Shown: positions 16,462-25,170 of the stretch, piece after piece
How the letters are laid out: every line of letters begins with the position of its first letter
Position numbering within the stretch: the first letter of the stretch is position 1
Assembly (NCBI GenBank): GCA_021781415.1
Contig: JAJXWW010000093.1
Span: 1 to 42,686 of the forward strand
Source of the DNA: Planctomycetota bacterium
Lineage (GTDB): Bacteria; Planctomycetota; Planctomycetia; Gemmatales; Gemmataceae
Direction: 5' to 3'
Length of the DNA stretch: 42,686 nucleotides
Program-made: the position numbers and the translations under genes
The notes under the pieces: generated by a model
Told to the model about the DNA's origin: nothing
Database searches by the model: none
Seen by the model: the letters and a program-made list of their open reading frames with translations, nothing else

Positions 16462-17217
16462 CTACTCGAACGTGAGAGCGTTCCACTCGCCGCACCACAA
16501 GCGCCAGGCATGTCCTTCGACGGCCAACGCGCCGACGAATCCCTCCGCCGGCGCAAGGTGACGCATCGACCAGCGTTGCGCGTCGGGTGGATCGAAGCGC
16601 GTAGCCAGCAGCGCCGCCGGTTCGCGCGGATGCAGCGACACATCGAATTGTTCCAAGGGCAGAGATAACCCCTCGCCTTTGGCTTTGATGTAGGCTTCCT
16701 TCCGCGTCCAGCAGCGGAAGAACGCCTCGCGCCGCTGTTCGGGAGGCAGAGATCGTAAGGCCGACGCTTCGAGAGGCGAGAAGAAGCGTTCGGCCAACGG
16801 TTCGCCGTCGTTCTCCATGTCGCGGAGACGCTCGATGTCAACGCCGATTTCTCGAACGCTCGTCACCGCCAAGAGAGCCAAGCCGTGCGAATGCGTGAGA
16901 TTGAAACGAAGGCGATCCGTATTGTCCTCATCGACCAGGCGCGGCTTGCCTCGATTTCCGTAGGAGAATCGCACTTCCTCGGGAGGACATCCCCGATAGG
17001 CACCGATCAAAAAACGCAGACTGCCTCGTCCGGCGATGAAATGACGGCGATCTTTCTCGAAATGGAATCGGGCGGCGCGGCGTCGTTCGTCTTCGGTGAG
17101 CGATTCGCGCAGCCGTTCGAGCAACGCCTCACCGATGTCGAGGGCAAATCGCCAAACGTGAACGTCGTCGCTCTCCAAGGGCGGCGGCTGAGATGCGGGT
17201 AGCCATTGCGGAAGCAC
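16462..17217 (-). CDS. Sfp-type 4'-phosphopantetheinyl transferase
   Basis: This enzyme moves phosphopantetheine from CoA to a serine of acyl- or peptidyl-carrier proteins. The 251-residue length and motifs fit the Sfp/Gsp subfamily: FNLTHSHGLALLAV (105-118), IGVDIER with Mg-binding Asp127 and Glu129, and FFRCWTRKEAYIKAKGEG (166-183) with Trp170, Lys173, Glu174 and Lys178. The start is a GTG at 17215-17217 with AAGGAGAAG upstream. It begins 12 bases after the stop of lhr, so the two are likely one transcript. No carrier protein or PKS/NRPS gene is in the window, so its target lies elsewhere. Confidence 0.93.
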   Translation of the reverse strand: MLPQWLPASQPPPLESDDVHVWRFALDIGEALLERLRESLTEDERRRAARFHFEKDRRHFIAGRGSLRFLIGAYRGCPPEEVRFSYGNRGKPRLVDEDNTDRLRFNLTHSHGLALLAVTSVREIGVDIERLRDMENDGEPLAERFFSPLEASALRSLPPEQRREAFFRCWTRKEAYIKAKGEGLSLPLEQFDVSLHPREPAALLATRFDPPDAQRWSMRHLAPAEGFVGALAVEGHAWRLWCGEWNALTFE

Positions 17218-17229
17218 GAACTCTTCTCC

Positions 17230-20200
17230 TTATCTCCACACCGCATAGAGCGTCATGGACTGATAATCGCGCACAAAACCGGCGGCTTCGAGCAGTTCGC
17301 GCCCTTCCGAGGCCGTAACGGGTCGACCGTTCCACTCTTCGACGGTCAACTTGTGCCGCGACGACGCGCCGCCACGATGGTCGAGAATGCGGGGCAAACG
17401 AGCGACGGCTTCGACCACTTCGTCGCGGCTGGCGCTGGCCAATGCCGTCAGACGTTTTCCGTGCTGTTCGATCAATAATATCGGACGACCCGCGCGCAGC
17501 ACCAGCCAATTACCCGGCCGTCGCAACAAGGGGCGCGTGCCGCCGTCGAGCAAGGGAATGTCGAACGGCGCGCCGGAGCCGTAGAGATTGGCCGGGTCGA
17601 TGCTGTGCAACAGAACGACCGGCGCGTTTGCCGTGGTGGGAACGTGCGCTTCGGCCAGTTGGCGCGCCGCATTCGGCGAGGCAAACTGCGCTCCCGAAAG
17701 CCCTTCGACGAAATAGCCGCGTCGCACTTCTCCGGCCAATTCCATGCGGCTGAGGACTTCGTAAAGAACGCGCCACGGCAACAGCCACGGATCGAGCAGC
17801 GCCAACTCGCGAGCCACGATGCCGTAGCGTTCCAATAACAATCCGGCCTCAGCGACCGCGCGCGCTTCCGGTTCGGGTCGGCCCCACGCGAGGGCGGACC
17901 ATCGGCCCTCCGGACGCTGCGGCGGGCGGCGCAAGCGCGATGGCGCGCGGGTGGTGTCTCTCCCCTGAGGTTCCCTCCCAACCGGCAACCGTCCCCCGTT
18001 CGCCGAAACGGTTCGCATTCGAATCATGTCGTAGCGATCGTTCGTCACCAGGCAGCGCTGGACTAATTCGCCGAGTGCGCCGCGCGTCTCGCCTGGAGAG
18101 GTACCCAAATCCGCCGCGATGTCCACGAGGAACGAGGCACCCCGATTGCGCAAACGATCGAGTATTCGATTCGCTTTATCGCTTAAAGGCGATGCCTCCG
18201 CGTTCTCTGGGCGGGAAGCTTGCCTCACTGCTTCGCGGCTGAAAAACGCGATGCTCCCCACTTCACCGTCTTCGTGCCCTCGCCCCTGACAGACCCACAC
18301 GCCCTCGCCTCCGGCGATCCATTCGTCCAGCCAGCGCGGTTGATATTCCGGCACGCGCGACGGCAGAACCGTTTGTTCCCACACCTCCGAGTCGAGGGCC
18401 AAGCCTTGAAGCCGTTCCAAAGCGAGGGCCAACCCCTCGCTTCCGCCGTGCTGTGTTTCCGGATGAACGCCTTGCCAACGAAGCAGAAAGTCGGCGAACT
18501 GCGGTGGCGAACACGTCACCACTTCGCGCCGCAAGATGCCGAGACTGCCGCGCCGCACCTGCTCCAAGTTTTCCGGATCGGACCATGTCGTCGTTTCCGC
18601 GTCCGGGGCCGACACGACAACGATACGACCGGAGGATGCCCATTCTTCCAATTGCCGCCGTGCCCATCCAGGCTCGAACGGATAGCGCGCCAAGAGATCG
18701 GCGAGGCCGACGAGGGCATGCGTGTTTAGAAAGCGCTGGAGAATCGTCGCCGCCGCCCGTTGCCTCTCTTCAACCTCGGCTGCGCCATCTTCCAATCCGA
18801 AAGCTCGTCGATATTGCTGCAAATCCTCGACGGCGATCCATCGCCGCGACGAAGGCGTGAGTTGCAATCGACACGCGCGCCCCTCGCGTTCCAACTGCTC
18901 CAAGAAAGCGGCCATCGGTCCTTCCAACTCCTCGTCCGTGAGATCGCCGAGCCGTCGCAGCCATTCGGCCATCTCCGTCTCCGAGCGCGGCGGCAACCCG
19001 ACGCCGCGCAAGCGCCGCTCCACTTGTTGTACGGCACGCGGATCGAGCAAATGTCCCTGGCGCATGGGGGATACCAGTTGTTCGAGCAATTCGCGATCCA
19101 GGACATGCGCGCTCTCCGCGTCCGCTTCGACGCTGTCGGATTGATACATGAACGCGGCGGTGAAGGAAAACAACAACCCGGCGGCGAACGGCGACGGCGT
19201 GTCGGCGCGGCGCGTCACGACGCGCACGTCACCGGATTGAAGGGTGGCGAGCAATTGTCGCAGCCGCTCCACGTCGAGATGATCGTGCAAACACTCGCGG
19301 AATGTCTCGGCGACGATGGGGAAATCGGCGTAGCCGCGCGCGACTTGGAGTAAATCGCGGCCGCGCAGCCGTTGCAGCCACAAGGGCGCGCGCTTCCCCG
19401 GCTGCACGCGCGGCAAGAGCAACGACCGCGCCGCATTTTGCCGAAAACGGAGAGCAAAAAGAGCGCTATCGGCCAACTCGTCGAGAATGCGTCCCTCCAC
19501 GTTCTCCGGCGTCAGTCCGTCGAACAGATCGAGGATCGGTTCGTCGGTATCGGTCAAACGGATGAGGATGCCGTCGTTGTGATGCAGGCATTGCGGACGG
19601 TAGCCCAGCCGTTCGCGCAACCGCCCCTCCAAAGCCAGACGCAACGCCAGATGCAGGCGATTGCCGAAGGGACTTAGAAGTATCACTTGCCAATCGCCGA
19701 GTTGATCGCGCGATGCCTCAATCAGCAGCGTGCGCTCCGTCGGCAAGCATTCGGCGGCTCGAAGCTGTCTCTCGACCTGATAGCGGACATTACGGGCCGC
19801 GTTTTTCTCTAAATAATACTCGCGCTGAAGCCAATCCAGACAACCGGGATCGTCGATTCGCTCGCCCACTTCGCGGAGGAACGCGCCGAGAGCGAGGCCG
19901 AGGTCGTAACTGCGGCCCGTGCTTTCGCCGCGCCAGAAGGGCACGATCGCCGGCGCGCCTTCCGCCGGTGCCACCACCACCCGATCCGCCTCGATGTTCT
20001 CGATGCGCCAAGCATTCGTCCCCAAGAGAAAAGCATCGCCGACACGGCGTTCGTAGATGAACTCTTCATCCAACTCGCCGATGCGCGTACCGTTGCCGGT
20101 GTAGACGGCGTATTGTCCCGTGTCCGGGATCGTTCCGCCGTTGACCAGCGCCATCTGCCGGCTGCCCGGTAGCGCGAGCAGTCGATTGTGAACGCGATCC

Positions 20201-21687
20201 CAACTCACGCGCGGATGGAACGCGGCCATCGGCTTTCGGCTATCGGCCTTCGATTCAACACCTCGAGCTTGCCCGACTGTCGATGGCCGACCGCCGAACT
20301 GGTAGCGGCCGGAGATCATCTCCAACGTCGTCTCGAAAGCCTGTGGCGACAGATCGCGGTAGGGGTAAGCGCGGCGAACGAGAGAATAAAGATCGGTGAT
20401 ATTCCAATCGTCCACGGCGGCGCAGGCGATGAGTTGTTGCGCGAGGACATCGAGACAGTTGATCGGCACGCGAATCGCTTCGACGCGCCCCGCCGCCATC
20501 TCGCGCGCCAACACGGCCTGCTCGAGAAGATCGCTGGGCATTTTGGGGATGAGACGGCCTTTGCTCCGTTGGCCGACGAGATGACCGGCACGCCCCACGC
20601 GCTGCAAGGCGCGGGCGACATTGCCCGGCGATTCGACCTGACAGACGAGATCGACGGCCCCCATGTCGATGCCCATTTCCAGAGAAGCCGTCGCCACCAC
20701 GGAGGGCAGGCGTCCTTCCTTCAACGCCGACTCGATCTGCTGCCGCACTTCCAAAGCGACGCTGCCGTGATGGGCGCGGGCGATTTCGTCCTCCTCGTTG
20801 AGGCATGCGGTAATGCGCTCCACGGCCCGACGATTGTTGGCGAATACGATCGTCGAACGGTGCTGGCGAATCTCGTCGCCGAGTAAGCGATAAATCGACG
20901 GCCAAATCGAGCGTTCCGGCAGAGGCCCAAACTGCTCGACGGGACTGACGACTTGCAGATCGAGATCCTTGCGCAATCCCGCATCCACGATGGTCACGGG
21001 ACGCGGCTGCCAACGGCCTGCGGCGTCCGGTTCGCTTCCACCGAGATAGCGGGCCACTTCGTCGAGAGGTCGTTGCGTCGCCGACAGGCCGACGCGGACG
21101 AAGCGAGTCGTCTGAATCGCTTGCAGCCTTTCGACTAACAGCGATAAAAAGACTCCGCGTTTGTTGGTGCAAAGCGCGTGAATCTCATCGACGATACAAT
21201 GCGTCACGCCTCGAAGTGTCTCCCGCGCGCGCGAGGTCAACATCAGATGCAGCGATTCCGGCGTGGTGATGAGAACGTGCGGCGGCTTGCGAACGAGACG
21301 TTGCCGCTCCGCCGCTGAAGTATCTCCGGTGCGAACCGCCGCCTCCAAGAGCGGTAGGGAAAAGCCTATCTCGTGCGCCGCTTGCGCCACGCCCTCCAGC
21401 GGCAGTTGCAAATTGCGATGGATGTCGTTATTCAGTGCCTTGAGCGGCGAGACATACAACACTCGCACGCCGCGCGGCAACTCCGGCTGCCGCCACAATG
21501 CGTCGAGGCAAGCCAGGAACGCGGCCAATGTCTTCCCGGACCCTGTGGGCGCGAGAATCAGCGTATTCTCTCCCCTCGCAATCGCAGGCCACCCCAACCG
21601 CTGCGCCGCCGTCGGTTCGCCCAGAGCAGCGCGAAACCAGCGTTCCACGGGAGGTAGAAACAAGGCAAGCGGGTCGAGAGCATCCAT
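17230..21687 (-). CDS. lhr: Lhr-family ATP-dependent helicase (full length)
   Basis: 1485 residues, close to the long bacterial Lhr proteins of about 1500. Superfamily 2 motifs are in order: Walker A APTGSGKT (46-53), SPLKALNND, TTPES (141-145), DEIH (167-170), SATQ, then in the second RecA domain the VATASLEMGIDMG and QRVGRAGH motifs. A winged-helix and beta-barrel region and the large Lhr C-terminal region follow. Known Lhr proteins translocate 3'-5' on ssDNA and unwind RNA:DNA hybrids; the E. coli C-terminal part also has uracil-DNA glycosylase activity. The ATG at 21685-21687 is preferred over the TTG at 21702. Its first 144 codons are repeated, diverged, at 24004-24435. It is followed closely by the phosphopantetheinyl transferase. 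Confidence 0.95.
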   Translation of the reverse strand: MDALDPLALFLPPVERWFRAALGEPTAAQRLGWPAIARGENTLILAPTGSGKTLAAFLACLDALWRQPELPRGVRVLYVSPLKALNNDIHRNLQLPLEGVAQAAHEIGFSLPLLEAAVRTGDTSAAERQRLVRKPPHVLITTPESLHLMLTSRARETLRGVTHCIVDEIHALCTNKRGVFLSLLVERLQAIQTTRFVRVGLSATQRPLDEVARYLGGSEPDAAGRWQPRPVTIVDAGLRKDLDLQVVSPVEQFGPLPERSIWPSIYRLLGDEIRQHRSTIVFANNRRAVERITACLNEEDEIARAHHGSVALEVRQQIESALKEGRLPSVVATASLEMGIDMGAVDLVCQVESPGNVARALQRVGRAGHLVGQRSKGRLIPKMPSDLLEQAVLAREMAAGRVEAIRVPINCLDVLAQQLIACAAVDDWNITDLYSLVRRAYPYRDLSPQAFETTLEMISGRYQFGGRPSTVGQARGVESKADSRKPMAAFHPRVSWDRVHNRLLALPGSRQMALVNGGTIPDTGQYAVYTGNGTRIGELDEEFIYERRVGDAFLLGTNAWRIENIEADRVVVAPAEGAPAIVPFWRGESTGRSYDLGLALGAFLREVGERIDDPGCLDWLQREYYLEKNAARNVRYQVERQLRAAECLPTERTLLIEASRDQLGDWQVILLSPFGNRLHLALRLALEGRLRERLGYRPQCLHHNDGILIRLTDTDEPILDLFDGLTPENVEGRILDELADSALFALRFRQNAARSLLLPRVQPGKRAPLWLQRLRGRDLLQVARGYADFPIVAETFRECLHDHLDVERLRQLLATLQSGDVRVVTRRADTPSPFAAGLLFSFTAAFMYQSDSVEADAESAHVLDRELLEQLVSPMRQGHLLDPRAVQQVERRLRGVGLPPRSETEMAEWLRRLGDLTDEELEGPMAAFLEQLEREGRACRLQLTPSSRRWIAVEDLQQYRRAFGLEDGAAEVEERQRAAATILQRFLNTHALVGLADLLARYPFEPGWARRQLEEWASSGRIVVVSAPDAETTTWSDPENLEQVRRGSLGILRREVVTCSPPQFADFLLRWQGVHPETQHGGSEGLALALERLQGLALDSEVWEQTVLPSRVPEYQPRWLDEWIAGGEGVWVCQGRGHEDGEVGSIAFFSREAVRQASRPENAEASPLSDKANRILDRLRNRGASFLVDIAADLGTSPGETRGALGELVQRCLVTNDRYDMIRMRTVSANGGRLPVGREPQGRDTTRAPSRLRRPPQRPEGRWSALAWGRPEPEARAVAEAGLLLERYGIVARELALLDPWLLPWRVLYEVLSRMELAGEVRRGYFVEGLSGAQFASPNAARQLAEAHVPTTANAPVVLLHSIDPANLYGSGAPFDIPLLDGGTRPLLRRPGNWLVLRAGRPILLIEQHGKRLTALASASRDEVVEAVARLPRILDHRGGASSRHKLTVEEWNGRPVTASEGRELLEAAGFVRDYQSMTLYAVWR

Positions 21688-21708
21688 GGGGATATTGTAC
21701 AAATATCT
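21255..21708. repeat. Direct repeat of the lhr 5' end, copy next to the intact gene
   Basis: This block matches 24003-24456 at a constant offset of 2748 bp with roughly 90% identity. It covers the first 144 lhr codons and about 20 bases upstream (GGGATATTGTACAAATATCT), where the match stops in both copies. The two blocks bracket the accessory genes at 21710-23844. Confidence 0.9.
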
Positions 21709-21709
21709 C

Positions 21710-22630
21710 CTACGATTTCTTTGGATTACCAGGCTCTTCTTTCGCGCGTTGGAAGAACCATTTCTCTACCTCAGCGAATTGCGGGTGGTCCGTCCATGTT
21801 TTCGCATTTTCGATCCAAAGATAACCATGCCGGCTGAAATAGAACGCCAGCCGCTTAATTTCTGGGAACGTCGGGTCGGTCTGCCGCTCACGGCAAGCGA
21901 GCAGGTAATAGCCGAACAGCTGGTCTAGGTCATCCGCGCCCATTTCACTTTTCGTGATCGTCTTAAGATCAACAAGTATATCCCCGGTGATAAGGTCCGC
22001 GTCGGCACCGCCGACTAATTTGGAAGTCTCTCCGAAGGTGGGATTGAGGAAGACATTCTTGTTGTGGATCAATTTGTCGAAAGGAGCGATCTCCAACAAG
22101 GTTAATAAATCTTCAACGTCTTCCGGTTCAGCTTTTTCAAATGTTAGATCAAACTTATGGGCGCGGAAGACCACATCCAGCTTGGCCAGACGGATGGCGT
22201 GAGCGGCCAGTTCAGCCTGTTGGCTTCGGTTCGGCGTCCGGAAATTCCGATAGGCGGCAACTGCGGCTTTGGCAACTTCCACAATTTCCCTGGCCCTATC
22301 CGCTATCTTTATGGCGGCTCGATTATAGCGTAGCAAATTGTCGCCAATCTCCAGCCCGTCGAGTAGGAGAAGGCCACCGCCATTTGTTTCTGTTCCTTTC
22401 CATATAAGGTCGGGAACATGTTCGGCCACCCAGAGTTTAGTCACGGTATGCGGCGCACGGCGTTGGAGTTCAAAGCGCAGCAGGTAATCGAATGCCGTTC
22501 CGACCATTCCGAAGCGTTTGCTCTTTGGCTCAACCTTGAGCGGTGCGGCGATCTTGCGCGACAGCTGGGGCCGAAGAGGTTTGAGCTTCGCCTTCACATC
22601 GTTCTTTTTGATAAAACTTGTGAGACTCAT
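21710..22630 (-). CDS. Putative PD-(D/E)XK-superfamily nuclease-like protein
   Basis: 306 residues from the ATG at 22628-22630, which has GGAGGA upstream; the frame open to 22816 overlaps the neighbouring gene. No named family is recognised. The stretch GGADADLITGDILVDLKTI near residue 230 has the Asp...(hydrophobic)-Asp-Leu-Lys form of a PD-(D/E)XK core (Asp, about ten residues, hydrophobic strand, D-x-K). QLFGYYLLAC follows, like the helix after the core in many such nucleases. The N-terminal part is mostly helical with FDYLLRFELQRR. The base composition is visibly less GC-rich than the neighbours, as for the gene behind it. It may be a defence or DNA-processing protein, but this rests on one motif. 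Confidence 0.6.
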   Translation of the reverse strand: MSLTSFIKKNDVKAKLKPLRPQLSRKIAAPLKVEPKSKRFGMVGTAFDYLLRFELQRRAPHTVTKLWVAEHVPDLIWKGTETNGGGLLLLDGLEIGDNLLRYNRAAIKIADRAREIVEVAKAAVAAYRNFRTPNRSQQAELAAHAIRLAKLDVVFRAHKFDLTFEKAEPEDVEDLLTLLEIAPFDKLIHNKNVFLNPTFGETSKLVGGADADLITGDILVDLKTITKSEMGADDLDQLFGYYLLACRERQTDPTFPEIKRLAFYFSRHGYLWIENAKTWTDHPQFAEVEKWFFQRAKEEPGNPKKS

Positions 22631-22653
22631 GGCGTATATCCTCCGAATAATAG

Positions 22654-23844
22654 TTATTTTCCGGATGGTGCAGGACCACGACTCTTGACGCCCTGATACT
22701 TGAGGATGTGCGTGTACCCCTTCTGACCGAATGGCTTGACGGCGACCATCATTTCGCCCTCCATGCCGCGGAAAGTGCGGGTGAAAGCATCTGCCCGTTT
22801 GTTCAAATAATACCATTTGCCAGCGTGGATAATCGCCACGTCCGAGACGACGAGAGATTCTACTTTGACGGTGTAATACTTCTCGGTATCTAGATCCTGC
22901 TCCAAGGGAGCCTGTACTTTGATTGGGCAGGCAACCGGGAACGCCTCGACTACTTGGACGTTGCGAGTAAGTTTATCCTGAATAGTAGACGGGGAAAATC
23001 CGTAATTCAGCAGCGGTCGAACCCTCACCTTTTTCCAAGACTTGAACTGATCCAACGCAATCGCGTTATCGAGGAACTGCTCTTCCCGCTTCTTCGGATA
23101 ATGGCTTAGAATGAGTGCTTGAGGAGGTGGAAAGAAATAGAAGTCGTTAAACGCCTTCTTGAATTGCTCGCCATCCACGCTGCCGGCCCCCCAGGTGGCA
23201 TCGATCAGTCGCCACTTATCGCCGATCTTGACGGCATTCCAAGCATGGCTGAATTTGTCGTCGAGTTCGACACCCGCGCGATAGCCAAACCCTTTGGCGT
23301 AGCCGGCTATCGAGACAACATCAAGTCCCATCTCCTTGCCGATGGCTGTAAAAAGTTTGCTGTACCCCTCACATACGGCCAGCCGCTGCTTTAGCACCGC
23401 TGCGGGACTGTAATCCTTCTTGACATAATCGCCGGACAGGAAGGACTTGACATCGTAGGCGATTCGGTCGGCGACCCAACAATACAGCAACCACGCCCTC
23501 GACTCCTCGTCTTTTGCCCCTTTTTTCAAGTACTGAGCCAGTTGCTCTACCGACGATTCATCCTCCTTCCCAGCGGCGAGGGCGTAGTCTCGCAAATTGT
23601 GCCGTTGCGCAATCGACTCCAGTTAGGCCAGCAATTGCTCATACGGCTTAAATCCGGGACGCAATTTATTCGCCTGTAGTATGTCCGCGTAAGCTTCCTT
23701 ATGCTCTCCATTCGCCAGATGCTTGAGAGCACCGATGTAGCATTCCGCCGGTTTGGCTCGTGCAGCGCTCGTTTGTTGTGCTACGCTCGTGCCGCAAATC
23801 AGTACGAGGGATATGCCTACAATAGAGGTCGCGGAACGATCCAT
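22654..23844 (-). pseudogene. Secreted transglutaminase-like protein interrupted by an in-frame TAA
   Basis: Two open stretches in the same frame, 23623-23844 and down to 22654, are separated only by a TAA (minus strand, 23623-23625); reading through gives one 396-codon protein. It opens with a signal peptide (MDRSATSIVGISLVLICGTSVAQ). A helical repeat-like part (ECYIGALKHLANGEHKEAY) follows, then a transglutaminase core with the full triad: Cys in AVCEGYSKLFTAIG, His in FSHAWNAVKIG, and Asp in WRLIDATWGAG. The C-terminal 130 residues form a separate beta-rich region. Such proteins act on peptides or cross-links outside the cytoplasm. A TTG at 23595 could restart translation of the catalytic part but without the signal peptide. 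The stop may be a real mutation or a sequence error. The PD-(D/E)XK-like gene starts 23 bases downstream. Confidence 0.75.
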
Positions 23845-23928
23845 ATGTTACTCTCGGTGCTTCTCGCCTGACACGGACTCCGGTTTGTCACGCCACCCGC
23901 ACGAGGCTGGGACAGCGTCGGGCCATTT

Positions 23929-24435
23929 TTAGGTAGTTAATGTCGTGAGTATACCACGGATCTCACGGCTGTCAATCAAAATCAGGCGTCGGATCGGAGA
24001 AGGCTCCGGCGTGGTGATGAGAACATGCGGCGGCTTGCGAATGAGGCGTTGCCGCTCCGCCGCTGGGGTATCTCCGGTGCGAACCGCTGCCTCCAGGATC
24101 GGTAGGGACAAGCCCATGTCGCGCGCCGCTTGCGCCACGCCTTCCAGCGGCAGTTGCAAATTGCGATAGATGTCGTTGTTGAGCGCCTTCAAGGGCGAGA
24201 TGTACAACACGCGCACGCCGCGCGGCAAGTCCGGCATCCGCCAAAGGGAATCGAGACATGCCAGAAACGCCGCTAATGTTTTCCCGGACCCTGTGGGTGC
24301 GAGAATCAGCGTATTCTCTCCCCTCGCAATCGCAGGCCAACCCAGCCGCTGCGCCGCCGTCGGCTCGCCAAGCGCGGCGCGAAACCAGCGTTCCAGGGGA
24401 GGTAGAAACAAGGCAAGCGGGTCGAGAGCATCCAT
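23929..24435 (-). pseudogene. Truncated, diverged second copy of the lhr 5' end
   Basis: From the ATG at 24433-24435 the first 144 codons match the intact lhr, including Walker A APTGSGKT, and break off right after TTPE (motif Ia/Ib region). About 24 unrelated codons then run to a stop at 23929. I count 13 residue differences in 144, nearly all conservative (V14L, A63S, E69D, V79I, H90Y and so on), so this copy evolved under selection before truncation. It lacks the DEIH box and everything after it, so it cannot be a helicase. It lies divergent from ispF, where the lhr promoter region would be expected. Confidence 0.85.
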
Positions 24436-24456
24436 GGGGATATTGTACAAATATCT
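24003..24456. repeat. Direct repeat of the lhr 5' end, copy next to ispF
   Basis: This is the partner of 21255-21708. The match begins at CTCCGGCGTGGTGATGAGAA and ends after the shared upstream stretch ATATTGTACAAATATCTC. Neither edge shows an insertion-sequence end or a tRNA, so homologous recombination is a more likely source than transposition. Confidence 0.9.
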
Positions 24457-24593
24457 CGCTATGTCTCGCTTGCAAGCGGAGGGCCGCCTCGATTGCTTGC
24501 ACTCTCGATACGACGTGCGCGCGAGCGGAACGGTTGAAATGTGCAACGGATCGGCGTTGTCACTTACGCCGTCTTCACGCTACAATCCACGCC

Positions 24594-25088
24594 ATGAGTA
24601 CCGTTCGCGTTGGTTTGGGACACGATACGCATCGCCTCGTGGAAGGCCGACCTTTGATACTCGGTGGCGTTCGCGTTGCCCATGCGCGCGGCCTATCCGG
24701 ACATAGCGATGGCGACATCGTGTTGCACGCTCTCACCGATGCTTTGCTCGGCGCTGCCGGACTCGGCGACATCGGCGATGCCTACCCCGATAACGACCCG
24801 AAGTGGAAAGACGCCGATTCGCGGCTGTTTCTGCGCGACACACTCGCACGGCTAAGCCGCGAGGGCTGGCACGTTGTCAACCTCGATGTCATTATCTTCG
24901 CTCAGGAACCGAAACTCGGCCCGATCAAGGCCGACATCCGCGACAACTTGGCCGGGTTGCTCGGACTCGACGCGGGCGCGGTCAACGTCAAAGCCAAGAC
25001 CGGCGAACACGTCGGCCACATCGGCCGTGCCGAGGCGATGGCCTGTCAAGTCGTCGCGCTGATCGAACGTCAACAACTTTCCGGTTAG
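24594..25088 (+). CDS. ispF: 2-C-methyl-D-erythritol 2,4-cyclodiphosphate synthase
   Basis: IspF cyclises CDP-ME-2-phosphate to MEcPP with loss of CMP in the MEP pathway. 164 residues, normal for the trimeric enzyme. Metal ligands are visible in GLGHDTHRL (Asp and His, residues 9-13) and in SGHSDGDIVLHAL. The C-terminal AKTGEHVGHIGRAEAMACQ includes the usual CMP-contacting segment. The ATG at 24594 follows no strong ribosome site. The stop codon (TAG at 25086-25088) lies inside a large hairpin. The truncated lhr copy is divergent upstream. Confidence 0.97.
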   Translation: MSTVRVGLGHDTHRLVEGRPLILGGVRVAHARGLSGHSDGDIVLHALTDALLGAAGLGDIGDAYPDNDPKWKDADSRLFLRDTLARLSREGWHVVNLDVIIFAQEPKLGPIKADIRDNLAGLLGLDAGAVNVKAKTGEHVGHIGRAEAMACQVVALIERQQLSG

Positions 25089-25147
25089 CCGCGACGCGCA
25101 GCGGAGCGCGGACGGTTCGCGCTCCGCTGCGCGTCGCGGCTAACCGG
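25081..25147. repeat. Perfect long hairpin spanning the ispF stop codon (family C)
   Basis: Arms 25081-25110 and 25118-25147 are exact 30-bp reverse complements around the 7-base loop GACGGTT, and are highly GC-rich. The ispF stop TAG is within the left arm. The arm's outer sequence GGTTAGCCGCG recurs at the pyrH stop (37086-37096) and, inverted, near 42415, which suggests a dispersed element. It could end or slow transcription between ispF and cysS. Confidence 0.85.
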
Positions 25148-25170
25148 GTGGAAGCCGTGAAGGAATCCCT

